Shown here: positions 54,852 through 63,723 of the stretch, piece after piece
Layout of the letters: each line of letters opens with the position of its first letter
How positions within the stretch are numbered: the stretch's first letter is position 1
DNA from: DASXUX01 sp036504595
GTDB lineage: Bacteria > Planctomycetota > SZUA-567 > H5-PLA8
Assembly: GCA_036504595.1 (NCBI GenBank)
Contig: DASXUX010000097.1
Coordinates: 62,001-126,000 of the forward strand
DNA length: 64,000 nucleotides
Direction of reading: 5' to 3'
Notes under the pieces: model-generated
Databases searched by the model: none
What the model was told of the DNA's origin: nothing
Seen by the model: only the letters and a program-made list of their open reading frames with translations
Position numbers and translations under genes: made by a program

Positions 54852-55178
54852 CTACCCTTCGATCTTCTGAAAGAATGCGCTGACAGATGCCGGCGGGACA
54901 AACGCACGGCCGGTGATGGATTCGAAGTTCGCCAGGAGACTCGAAAAATCGTCCGGCTCCACGCCCTGCTCCAACTCACGCATGGCGCGGAGCGCCTTGT
55001 TGCACTGGCGCTGCACCGCCTCCGGATTGCGCTCCGCAATCGTTTCGTTCTGGAGGTAGTACTGGATGCGGCGAGTCTCGCCAGACTGCGCCAGCGTCTC
55101 AATGTGAGAGAACTTCCCTTCGGGCAACTGGAAGTGCGCGCATATTTGCACATACATCGCTGCTTTGAGTTGCTGCAT
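54852..55178 (-). CDS. Hypothetical protein
   Basis: The 108-aa product is mostly helical and acidic, with RRIQYYLQNETIAERNPEA and ALRAMRELEQGVEPDDFSSL. No domain recognised. GGAG lies about 11 bases before the ATG. Codon use is normal and no better frame exists, so the gene is probable. No close operon partner. Confidence 0.55.
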   Translation of the reverse strand: MQQLKAAMYVQICAHFQLPEGKFSHIETLAQSGETRRIQYYLQNETIAERNPEAVQRQCNKALRAMRELEQGVEPDDFSSLLANFESITGRAFVPPASVSAFFQKIEG

Positions 55179-55257
55179 AGTCGAGGAATCTCCAAGAAAT
55201 ATGTGCGTAGGATAGTGCGATTCTCAGAAATGCAACGCTTTTCTGAGAAGAAGCTGC

Positions 55258-57417
55258 CTACGTCAGCACCGGCGTTTCGATTAGAACCGGCGTCGCCGGC
55301 GTCTTCACCTTCGATCCGCGTACGAGTATCAGCCCTAGGATGAAGACCCCAACTGCCGGCAGCAGCCAGATCAGCGGCACGTTCGGCAGTTGCCCCGGCG
55401 GCAAGTTCGACGCCGGCCAGTTCGCCAGGTCCGGCACAAAAATGCTCAGCGTGTTATGCAGGAAATGATACAGCACGCCCGGCCACAAACTGCCCGTCTC
55501 ATACGCCACGTATGCCAGCGAGATGCCCATTAGCATCACAACTGGCTGGCGCACGATCGGGAAATGGTACGCGCCAAAGATGATGCCGACCATTATCAGG
55601 CTCGACCACTTCTTCGAACTGGTCAACCCCCGCTGCACAAAGCCGCGGAAGAAACTTTCCTCACAAATAGCCGGCGTGATCGCCATCAGGAAGATGATCA
55701 TCATCAGTCCGCCGCCGGTGCCCGACAGTTCTTTCACAGGCTTTTCGAGCGCTTCCATGTCCATCGGACTGAACGGCCAGAAGACGCTCTGCCACGCCGC
55801 CAACTGATGCGCAACAACCCACGAACTGCTGCCCAGCAGCAGAGCCCCCAGCGCCGCGCGAAACGTCGCAGGCCGCCACAAAAACGTCTTCCGCAAATCC
55901 GTCTTCAGATACCACGCGACCGCCAGTGGCACGAGCAGGAAGGCCGCATACTGTGGAATTCCCACCAGCAGAATGAACTGCCGCACGTTGAACTCGCCGC
56001 CCGGATCCAGCAGCAGTTTGCTGAGCCCCAACTGAAAATAGAAGAACAGCGGGAAGAGCAGCGCCGCCAGCAACAGCGAATCTCCCGCTCGCGGATGTTC
56101 CGTCGGCTTGAAAAATCGCCGGCTGAGGAACAGCCGCACGCTGCCTTGAGCCGAGAACAGCACTTCTTCGCGCGCGAAAATCCGAGCCGCCAGCGCCACC
56201 GCCCCGGCCGCGTACATACACGTGCTCGCAAAAACGAACACAACCTGCTGAGCCGTTCCATGACCTAGAAACAGCGACTTGATCAGCAGCGCCGTGTTCA
56301 GCACCGGCACCAGCAGCAGCGGGCCTTCCAGCTCGATTCCTGGCATCGACACCGTCATGATCCCCAGCACCGTCAGCAGGTAGATCGGCAGGCAGTAAAG
56401 CTGAGCCTCCTTCTGGTTCGCCGCGAAACTCGCGACCGCCAGCAGCAGCCCGGAAAAGAACAGCGCCAGCGGCAGCAGCAATAGCAGCGTCAGCGGAAGA
56501 GCCGCCCAGGGAAATTCGAAACCCGCGGCTTTGGCGATCGGCAGCATCATGAACGTCGCCGCAAAGCTGGCCACGTTCACGCCCGCATTTCCCAGCGACA
56601 GCGTCGCGACCGCCAGGAACTTGCCCGCGATGATCTCGATCGACCGCACCGGCGAACCGACCAGCGTCTCCAGCGTGGAACGCTCCTTCTCGCCCGCCGT
56701 CATGTCCACCGCCGGATGAATCGACCCGGCGATGATCATCATGATGAACATCATCGGCAAAAACGCGCCGATGATCGATCCGCCCACTTTCTTCGCATGC
56801 GCCACATTCAGGCTTGAAATGTTGAAGGGCTGCAAAACATCATGCGTGAGGCTCTTCGCCACCAGACGCTTGTCCACCACTTCGCGGCGGTAGCGCTCGA
56901 AGAGAGCATGCAACCGCGTTTGAGCGTCCCGCGAACGTTCCTCGGCCTGATCGTACTTGATCTCGATGCTCGTCTGCTTTTGCGCGGCCAGCTTTTGCTG
57001 GAAATCGTCCGGCAGCACGACAAACGCCCGCACCGCCCCTATCTCCAGCGCCTTCTCCGCTTCCGGAATGCTCATCTCGCGGAAATACAGCGTCGTCTTG
57101 GGCGCCGCGATCTGCTCGCGCGAAAAACTCGCTTTCATCTCGGGGTCGAGCCCGCCGTTCTGTTCGTCTGTCTTGACTTCGTCCGGCGCCAGCTTCGCCA
57201 TCTCATTGAAAAACGCCGCTTTTCCAACCGGCACCGCCACCATGTGAGTCTCATGCTGCAACCGCGTCCGGGCCATCTGGGTCGCTTCGGTCATCAGCAA
57301 CAGCATCACCGGCCAGAGCAGCAGTGGAATGAACACCGTCGCCATCACCGTGCGCCGGTCGCGCAACGAATCACGCAATTCCTTGATGAACACCGCGCGC
57401 ACTTTAGGGGGCAGCAT
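55258..57417 (-). CDS. ABC transporter permease fused to a CPBP intramembrane protease
   Basis: The 719-aa membrane protein has an ABC-2 type permease (residues about 1-400, with FIKELRDSLRDRRTVMATVF, a large periplasmic loop and AVDMTAGEKERSTLETLVGS), and a C-terminal CPBP (Abi) domain. The latter shows EESFFRGFVQRG (E-E-x-x-x-R), FGAYHF (F-x-x-x-H) and HFLHNT (H-x-x-x-N), a probable metalloprotease site. Such fusions are known in NatB-like systems of planctomycetes and related phyla. It overlaps the preceding ATPase gene by 14 bases. Substrate is unknown. Confidence 0.88.
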   Translation of the reverse strand: MLPPKVRAVFIKELRDSLRDRRTVMATVFIPLLLWPVMLLLMTEATQMARTRLQHETHMVAVPVGKAAFFNEMAKLAPDEVKTDEQNGGLDPEMKASFSREQIAAPKTTLYFREMSIPEAEKALEIGAVRAFVVLPDDFQQKLAAQKQTSIEIKYDQAEERSRDAQTRLHALFERYRREVVDKRLVAKSLTHDVLQPFNISSLNVAHAKKVGGSIIGAFLPMMFIMMIIAGSIHPAVDMTAGEKERSTLETLVGSPVRSIEIIAGKFLAVATLSLGNAGVNVASFAATFMMLPIAKAAGFEFPWAALPLTLLLLLPLALFFSGLLLAVASFAANQKEAQLYCLPIYLLTVLGIMTVSMPGIELEGPLLLVPVLNTALLIKSLFLGHGTAQQVVFVFASTCMYAAGAVALAARIFAREEVLFSAQGSVRLFLSRRFFKPTEHPRAGDSLLLAALLFPLFFYFQLGLSKLLLDPGGEFNVRQFILLVGIPQYAAFLLVPLAVAWYLKTDLRKTFLWRPATFRAALGALLLGSSSWVVAHQLAAWQSVFWPFSPMDMEALEKPVKELSGTGGGLMMIIFLMAITPAICEESFFRGFVQRGLTSSKKWSSLIMVGIIFGAYHFPIVRQPVVMLMGISLAYVAYETGSLWPGVLYHFLHNTLSIFVPDLANWPASNLPPGQLPNVPLIWLLPAVGVFILGLILVRGSKVKTPATPVLIETPVLT

Positions 57418-58300
57418 GCGTCACCCCCTCAGCCGATGTGGTAGCGCCGGCCTGTAGCGCAATCCTCCCGGATTGCGTCGTTTCCGAATCCGTCCCACCC
57501 TCCACCAGCACCGGCAAATGCCCCGCGCTGGCCAGGCTGTCTCCGGAGTCCACCGCTTCCGCCGGATCAGCCTTCTCGATAATGGCAAAGAAGATGTCGC
57601 TCAGCCGTTTGCGCCCGGCCTGCTCCTGCAGTTCCGCCAGAGTCCCCTCGGCGAGCAGCCTTCCTTTATGAATAATGCCAAAGCGCTGGCACACATCCTC
57701 GATCTCATCCAAATGATGCGTCGAAAGCACAATCGTGCGGCCATCGCCGCCGGCCTTGCGGATGAAGTTGATGACGAGCCGGTTGGCGATCACATCCAGC
57801 CCTGTGGTCGGCTCATCGAGCACCAGCACCGGCGGGTTGCCCATCAGCGTGCGCGCGATCTGCACGCGCTGCTTCTCGCCGCTGGACAGCCCTTCGCAAC
57901 GCCGGTTGGCGAACTGTTCCAACCCAAGCAGCCCCACGAGATCCTCGATCTGGATCTCCAGTTCGGGGCCCTGCATCCCGCGCAGTTCCCCAAAGTACCG
58001 CAACGTCTCCCGCGGTGAAAGCCGCGCGTACAGCCCCGTATTCGTCGTCAGGAACCCCGCGCGCTGCTTCAGCGCCAGCGGATCGGCATGCCCGGAAACG
58101 CCCGAAATGCACACCTCGCCGGACGTCGGCTGCATCAACCCCGCGAGCATCCGCAGCGTCGTGGTTTTGCCCGCGCCATTGGGCCCCAGCAGCCCATAGA
58201 TTTCCCCGCGCGCGACGCGAAAGCTGATCCCATCGACGGCCTTGTGTTCCTGGCCTTGATGCGTGTAGAAGATTTTCGTGAGGTCTTTGACATCAATCAT
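57404..58300 (-). CDS. ABC transporter ATP-binding protein, NatA-like
   Basis: The 298-aa ATPase has Walker A GPNGAGKTTTLR, Q-loop LTTNTGLYARLSP, signature LSSGEKQRVQIARTL, Walker B LVLDEPTTGLD and the H-switch LSTHHLDEIED. It energises the permease-protease encoded downstream. The last 40 residues (after KADPAEAVDSGDSLAS) are low complexity and partly encoded by dispersed repeats at 57439-57470. Start at 58300 preferred; 58333 is open. Confidence 0.92.
   Translation of the reverse strand: MIDVKDLTKIFYTHQGQEHKAVDGISFRVARGEIYGLLGPNGAGKTTTLRMLAGLMQPTSGEVCISGVSGHADPLALKQRAGFLTTNTGLYARLSPRETLRYFGELRGMQGPELEIQIEDLVGLLGLEQFANRRCEGLSSGEKQRVQIARTLMGNPPVLVLDEPTTGLDVIANRLVINFIRKAGGDGRTIVLSTHHLDEIEDVCQRFGIIHKGRLLAEGTLAELQEQAGRKRLSDIFFAIIEKADPAEAVDSGDSLASAGHLPVLVEGGTDSETTQSGRIALQAGATTSAEGVTHAAP
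57439..57470. repeat. GTAGCGCAATCCTCC repeat within the ATPase gene tail
   Basis: GTAGCGCCGGCC followed by TGTAGCGCAATCCTCCCGG and ATTGCG forms a hairpin (CGCAATCC/GGATTGCG). A related copy with CCTGTAGCGGAATCCTCC lies at 52719-52737 across the stop of the Gfo/Idh gene. Confidence 0.6.
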
Positions 58301-58430
58301 TCCGATAGATTGTAGGCGCGAGTTTCTCCGCATCAAAACTTAAAACCAAAAATACCCGTCAAAAACCATCACCTTGCCCTCCATATTGCTGTTTTATTCC
58401 GCCCCGCGTAGCGCGGGCGTCCCTCCACTG

Positions 58431-58481
58431 CCGCTCCGGTTCCCCTCTCCCCCGCGAGGGAGAGGGGCTAGGGGTGAGGGG
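58431..58481. repeat. CCCCTCTCCCCC hairpin repeat, copy 2, with flanking tandem units
   Basis: The same hairpin as at 38558-38608, in the same orientation. Bases 58487-58550 continue with AAGTACCAAGTACC and CCACTCACCACT tandem units. Confidence 0.8.
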
Positions 58482-58583
58482 GCCAATGACCAAGTACCAA
58501 GTACCAAGTATCAAGTACCACTCACCACTCCACCACTCACCAGTCCCTTGCACATCCGCTCGCCCCGCGTACGCTTTGCCCGC

Positions 58584-59060
58584 ATGAACTTCGCGCCAAA
58601 AGTCCGCTTCACCGCTGAAGGTGCCTGGCTGGGCATGGGCACGATCCACGGCCTGCTGCGTTTGGAAGAGAACGCCATCGCCCTGGAGTATCAGATCCAG
58701 GACAACGTCTTCAACTTCTTCAAAAGCCAAATCAGCGAAAAGCGTCTGCCCATCGCCGAGTTTGAACGCGCCGACTTCAGCAACGGCTGGTTCGGCTTTT
58801 TTGCGTCGATCACATTGACGGCCCGCCGCATGGCCGCACTTGAGGGCATCCCCGGCAGCGATCATGGCCTGCTCAAGCTCAGCCTCGCGCGCCGCGACCG
58901 CCGCGACGCCCGCGAGTTGGCCTCGCAACTCAATCTCCTTATCTCCGAACAGATCTTGCGCGAAGAACAGGCGGTAGTGCCGGCCGAAGGCGCCAGCGCC
59001 GCCGAACCTCCAGTTCTCGACGAGCGCCACCGTTCGCCAGACCGCCAGCAGACCCACTGA
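58584..59060 (+). CDS. Hypothetical protein, possible PH-like fold
   Basis: The 158-aa product is soluble with alternating beta strands (VRFTAEGAWLGMGTIHGLL, LEYQIQDNVFNFFKSQ) and a C-terminal helix ending in LASQLNLLISEQ. This shape is PH/bacterial-PH-like but unproven. The gene starts at ATG 58584 and stands 16 bases before the GH13-like gene. Function unknown. Confidence 0.55.
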   Translation: MNFAPKVRFTAEGAWLGMGTIHGLLRLEENAIALEYQIQDNVFNFFKSQISEKRLPIAEFERADFSNGWFGFFASITLTARRMAALEGIPGSDHGLLKLSLARRDRRDARELASQLNLLISEQILREEQAVVPAEGASAAEPPVLDERHRSPDRQQTH

Positions 59061-59076
59061 ATTCCGGAGGCGCGCC

Positions 59077-61770
59077 ATGATTTGCGACCTGCTCCATCCG
59101 CTCCTTCTTATTGCCACCATCCTGCTGCTCTGCGCCAGCCTTTCTGTTCATGCTGCCGAACCCATCCGCCTCGAAAGCGACACGGTCCGCCTGGAGTTCG
59201 GCCCCGACACCGGCGCGTGGACCGGCCTGTTCGATAAATCCGCCGGCAACCTGGTCGTCGAACCCGCCGCCAGCATTCCGACCGGCCTGGTTGCTCCGCG
59301 CGTGGATGTGAAAGCCCTCGACGCCGCTGTCGCCGCAGGCCAGGCATTGGCCCTGGAAGGCGAGTGGCGTTTCGCGCGCGAACCGAAGAAGACAGGCGCT
59401 TACGGCGCGCCCGAAGGCGCACCTGTGTTTGCCGCGGCGGCCTTCGACGACAGCGCGTGGGATAAGACGCCCGTCCCCAGCCGCCCCGACGTCGGCGACC
59501 GCAAGCTGCACAACCAGATCGGCCGCTTCTGGTACCGCACAACGGTAAACGTCCCCGCCGCCTGGGCCGGCAAAGACCTCGCGCTCATCGTCGGAGCCAT
59601 CGACGACTTCGATGAAACTTGGTTCAACGGCCAGTGCATCGGCCACACGACCTCCGGCACTCCGCAAGCCTGGCAGACCCCGCGCCGCTACATCATCCCC
59701 GCCAATTTCATCCACTTCGGCCAGCCCAACACGCTAGCCATCTGCGTGATTAACATGGCCTTCGACGGCGGCATCGTGGGACCGGTCCGCCTCGGCCTTG
59801 CCCCCGCGCTGAAGCTCGTCGAACCGGAGGTGAAGTTGCTCTCATATCGTGTCCAGGCTCCAAAGAAGGGGAAGCGAGGAGACGATGGCACGCTTGAAAT
59901 GGACATGAGCATCGGCGCGTGGCGTGTGCATACCGCCTACGAGTTGCACCGATTTATGATGATCCAACTTGAGCCCCACCGCATGTATGAAGGGTGCCTG
60001 ATCTCGCGCACGTTCACAATTGAGAACGCCAGCGACAAATTTCAGGTTCTGCGCGGCGCAGGATACGCGCTGCCGGCACTCTCCGCCGGCCCGAGCACGA
60101 AAGTCATTTTCCCCGATACCCGCCGCGTCGGAGATCAACCGCTCGAGAAACTCGGCCCCGGCTTCGCCGCGCCAGATCCAAAAGACGGCCTGATCTTTCT
60201 CTTCAGCGAAGAGGCAAAACGCGGCGTCGGCGCCTGGCTCCCCAGCGACGAAGAATATGCGCCAGTCCTCGCCGCCAGCACTGGAAGCGGCGCGAAGATC
60301 ACGCACAGCCTGGAAGTCACCGCGCTGCTCAAGCCCGGCGAGAAAGCAAAGCTCGGCACGCAGCACGTTTGGATTACGCGCGGTTCGCGCGACAATCTGC
60401 TGGACTCGGCACACTCGGCATTCTACCAGGCTGGTTTATGCCGGGACGGTGTGCTGGCTCGGCAGAGCACTTGGCCCCGCCTCAACGAATCCATCATATA
60501 CTGCGCCCACCCCGGCGGCATGCCGGAGCATGGCTTCGTGGGCTACGGCGGCTTCAAGGCTCTGAAAGCGTACATTCCCACGCTGCAAAAAATGGGCGTG
60601 GACATCCTGTGGTTGCTTCCAATTTTCGAACACGGCGACGGCAAGAAGTGGAACCTGTACTCGCCCTTCGACCATTTCAAAATCAGCCCGCTCTACGGCA
60701 CGCCCGAAGAACTCAAGGATCTCTCCGACACCGCCAAAGCCGCCGGCATGCGCTTAATGTTCGACCTCGTCCCGCACGGCCCGCCCGACATCACACCGCT
60801 GGCCAAAGAACATCCCGAATGGACGTGCCTCGATGAGTCCGGCAAGCCGACCTATGTCTGGGGTCAGCTCGCCTTCGACAACGCGCACCCCGGCTGGCAG
60901 GACTACATGCGCCGCGCGTCCGAATTCAACGCGAAAGAATACGGCGTCATCGGCGCGCGCATCGACTGCGCCGCGGGCAGCCCATTGAACTGGAAGCCGC
61001 AGCCGGGGCAGCGGCCAAGTTTCTCCACGCTCGGCGGCGGGCTGGGCATGTGCCGAGCCATCCGCGAAGGCTTCTTGAAGGCGCAGCAGAACGTCGTCAT
61101 TCTGCCGGAAGAATACACGGGCGCGCGCGTCTTCTATCGCGTCGCCGACCTCACCTACGACGCGCAACTTTTCCTCGTCATGATCGACCTACAGGCCGCG
61201 AATGCTTCGCCCAAAGAGTGGGCCGCTACGCTGCAACGCTTTCTGCACGACCAGTCGCTTACGCTTCCGCCCGGTGCGATCAAGATGCGCTGGACTGCCA
61301 ACCACGACACGGTCTCCTGGACCTTCCAAGCTAAGCGCACGATCAAAGCCTACGGCGCCGAACGTTCCCGCGCGTTGCTGGCGCTCTGCTGCCTCATCGA
61401 CGGCGTTCCGATGATCTATCAAGGCGAAGAAAACCCCGCGCTCTACGGCGGCCAAGGCCCTTCGATCGTCGATGACCTTGCCAAAATCATCGCCTGCCGC
61501 AAACGCCTCCCCGCGCTCTCCCGCGGCGCTGCCGATTATCAATCCGTCCAGGCCACTGGCGGCGTCTTCGCCTGCCTGCGCAGTTGGGAGAAGGACAAGG
61601 CGATTGTTTTGGTTAGCTTCAATCCAGAACCCGTGAAGACCGCACTTACACTTCCCGCAGATCTATCGATGAAGACCTTGAAAGACGAAATCACCGGCGA
61701 AAGCATCGACGTTTCCGCCGTACCGATGGCCAATCATCAAGTGCGTGTGTTATCAGTCCCGCGACCGTGA
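59077..61770 (+). CDS. Exported GH13-like glycosidase with sugar-binding domain
   Basis: The 897-aa product has a signal peptide (LLHPLLLIATILLLCASLS), a GH2-type jelly roll (about 100-240, ALEGEWRFAREPKK to INMAFDGGIVGPVRLG), a beta domain and an alpha-amylase-like barrel (about 480-840). GH13 blocks: LMFDLVPHGP for region I, VIGARIDCAAG with the nucleophile Asp, ILPEEYTG with the acid/base Glu and WTANHDTVSW with the third acidic residue. A final beta domain follows. GH2-like plus GH13 is an unusual arrangement. GGAGG precedes the ATG. Confidence 0.82.
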   Translation: MICDLLHPLLLIATILLLCASLSVHAAEPIRLESDTVRLEFGPDTGAWTGLFDKSAGNLVVEPAASIPTGLVAPRVDVKALDAAVAAGQALALEGEWRFAREPKKTGAYGAPEGAPVFAAAAFDDSAWDKTPVPSRPDVGDRKLHNQIGRFWYRTTVNVPAAWAGKDLALIVGAIDDFDETWFNGQCIGHTTSGTPQAWQTPRRYIIPANFIHFGQPNTLAICVINMAFDGGIVGPVRLGLAPALKLVEPEVKLLSYRVQAPKKGKRGDDGTLEMDMSIGAWRVHTAYELHRFMMIQLEPHRMYEGCLISRTFTIENASDKFQVLRGAGYALPALSAGPSTKVIFPDTRRVGDQPLEKLGPGFAAPDPKDGLIFLFSEEAKRGVGAWLPSDEEYAPVLAASTGSGAKITHSLEVTALLKPGEKAKLGTQHVWITRGSRDNLLDSAHSAFYQAGLCRDGVLARQSTWPRLNESIIYCAHPGGMPEHGFVGYGGFKALKAYIPTLQKMGVDILWLLPIFEHGDGKKWNLYSPFDHFKISPLYGTPEELKDLSDTAKAAGMRLMFDLVPHGPPDITPLAKEHPEWTCLDESGKPTYVWGQLAFDNAHPGWQDYMRRASEFNAKEYGVIGARIDCAAGSPLNWKPQPGQRPSFSTLGGGLGMCRAIREGFLKAQQNVVILPEEYTGARVFYRVADLTYDAQLFLVMIDLQAANASPKEWAATLQRFLHDQSLTLPPGAIKMRWTANHDTVSWTFQAKRTIKAYGAERSRALLALCCLIDGVPMIYQGEENPALYGGQGPSIVDDLAKIIACRKRLPALSRGAADYQSVQATGGVFACLRSWEKDKAIVLVSFNPEPVKTALTLPADLSMKTLKDEITGESIDVSAVPMANHQVRVLSVPRP

Positions 61771-61772
61771 GG

Positions 61773-61850
61773 GAGTCATTGGTCATTAGCCATTGGTCAT
61801 TGCACCAGAGCGTTTGCTGTTAATGACCAATGACCAAGAACCAATGACTC
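61773..61850. terminator. Inverted GTCATTGGTCATT tandem repeat between convergent genes
   Basis: Arms 61773-61801 and 61822-61850 agree at 22 of 29 positions, with perfect 11-base ends. It fills the gap between the glycosidase stop and the stop of the - strand membrane protein. Confidence 0.7.
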
Positions 61851-61853
61851 GTT

Positions 61854-63266
61854 TCAATGTGCCGCCACCCGTTCCAGCAAGAACCGCACGAAGCTGATCA
61901 TCCCCCAACTCACGGCAAAAACGGAGACGACGTTAAGGCTCACGCGCCACTTGCGCGGCTGAGCGCTCGCCCACCACAGCAGCCCCGCAAACCCCAAAGC
62001 GTACAGCGGCATCGCGTCGGCCATGCGCCGGTGAGCGAAACAGCCTTCGCCGCCCCACCAGTCGTACGCCATCGCACCGACGTATGTCTCCAGCAGAATC
62101 AGCCCTACCGCCAGCCACGCCATCACCGGCAGCTTTTTGCGCGCGAGAATCAGCCCGGCGAGCGCCAGCAGAATCAGCGGCGTGGGTGTCAGCAGCCCGT
62201 GCCCTGGATCAAAGAAAATCTTCGCCAACCTGCCGCTGAACAGATTCGCCAGGCTGAAGAAATCCCCCGCCGTGTGCGGATGATCGACGGATGCGTTCTG
62301 CGGCACGAGAATGAACTTCCCGAACAATATTTTCCACGAAATGAACTGCGGCGTCACAGTGGCGAGCGCCACGCCGCCATAAATCAGCAGCCGTTCGACC
62401 GTCTTGCGGAAGCACGATGCTCCTGTTTCCGTTTCGCTGTTTTGCCGTCTGCTGTTTCCTTCGAATTTCTGATTTCGGATTTCGAATTCCGTGGAGCGCC
62501 ACTGGCTGACAACCAACGCCACCCCAATCGCGCCATACAGCATGCTCTGCCAGCGAATCAGAAAGAGCATCCCCCACGCAAAGCCCAGCCAGGCCCACGA
62601 GCGCCTTCGGTCCGGCTCGTCTGCCGCGCGATCGCACAGCACCAGGTATCCCGCCAGCGACGCTGCGCCCAACCCGTGAGCCTGATGCAAAAAACAAAAC
62701 TGAAACGCCACGAACGGCGTCGCCAGCACCGCCGCCGCCATCGCCACTTCCGGCCAGGGCGTCTCAAAGCGCCGCTTGAGCAGCAGATAGGTCCAATACA
62801 CCCCCAGCAGCACGCTCAGCAGGCTGCCCAGATAGACGGGAATTTCGTAATGCCAACCGTAGCCATCGGTGCGCACCCCGGGGTCAAAGTTGTGGGCGAC
62901 GAGCGCGGCCCCGTGAGCCATCACGAACCACGGCGACCAGACAATCGCCGGCCCAATCGGGAAAAGATTGATTCGCCGCCCCGTGACGGTTGAATTTTCA
63001 AAATAGAAAAGCTGCGAACGCTCGCCCGTCGGGATACGTTTCGCCGTTAATTGATTGCTCAAGTCCAGGTCGTGATCGATCACCACGCTTGGCAGATAGG
63101 AGTAGTACCCGAACCCATCCCCGGTAAAGAGCATCCCGTGCGAGTTCACGCGCAACCGCTCGCACATGAACCCCGCGGCGATGATGAACAGCGTTACCAG
63201 GGACAGCCTTACGCGATACTTCCAGACCCACGCCCCCGCGCCGCCCACCCACGCTGCCGTTGTCAT
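61854..63266 (-). CDS. Multi-pass membrane protein, GT39-like
   Basis: The 470-aa product has about ten predicted transmembrane helices and a first extracytoplasmic loop with GDGFGYYSYLPSVVIDHDLD, the D-G-x-x-Y-Y acidic pattern of GT39/PMT-type polyprenol glycosyltransferases. It could add sugars to lipids or proteins. No ribosome site is clear: I chose ATG 63266, but 63326 and 63404 are also open and would add a proline/glycine-rich tail. Its neighbours are glycosidases. Confidence 0.7.
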   Translation of the reverse strand: MTTAAWVGGAGAWVWKYRVRLSLVTLFIIAAGFMCERLRVNSHGMLFTGDGFGYYSYLPSVVIDHDLDLSNQLTAKRIPTGERSQLFYFENSTVTGRRINLFPIGPAIVWSPWFVMAHGAALVAHNFDPGVRTDGYGWHYEIPVYLGSLLSVLLGVYWTYLLLKRRFETPWPEVAMAAAVLATPFVAFQFCFLHQAHGLGAASLAGYLVLCDRAADEPDRRRSWAWLGFAWGMLFLIRWQSMLYGAIGVALVVSQWRSTEFEIRNQKFEGNSRRQNSETETGASCFRKTVERLLIYGGVALATVTPQFISWKILFGKFILVPQNASVDHPHTAGDFFSLANLFSGRLAKIFFDPGHGLLTPTPLILLALAGLILARKKLPVMAWLAVGLILLETYVGAMAYDWWGGEGCFAHRRMADAMPLYALGFAGLLWWASAQPRKWRVSLNVVSVFAVSWGMISFVRFLLERVAAH

Positions 63267-63487
63267 TGGCAGGCGCGCGCCCGCGAAATGCGTTTTCCCC
63301 GCTCCAACCCCCGATGGAACGCCCATGGTGCTCACGCGCGATTGCCCCAAATTGAAACCCCCGACCCCAGACCTTCGTGCGCTGGCAAGAAAATGCAGTG
63401 CCAACCTCTCCCGTCTTCCCGCATCCCGGCGTTAGTCCTGCCTAGCCCGGACAAGCGGGGTACGGCGAAATGCGAACCTGCATCCAA

Positions 63488-63595
63488 ATGAGGAATGATG
63501 AATGCGGAATGATGAATATGGCTGCAACGGCGCAAGAGGCAACGCCATAGACCTAATTCCTCATTCATCATTCATCATTCCTCATTCATCATTTC
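63488..63595. repeat. Inverted AATGATGAATG tandem repeat
   Basis: Bases 63488-63520 (AATGAGGAATGATGAATG-like) and 63557-63595 (its complement) can pair. It lies between divergent genes, upstream of both the membrane protein and the mannosidase. Confidence 0.7.
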
Positions 63596-63723
63596 TTCGA
63601 ACTTCAAAATCTTGTCCAAAACTCACTAGATCCAAGCACGAAGGGACGCTTGCCATCCCGCCGCCGCTTGACGCTTTCCCAGGAACTCCCTACAGTCCGC
63701 TGATCACTCCAAAGGATCCCCTC

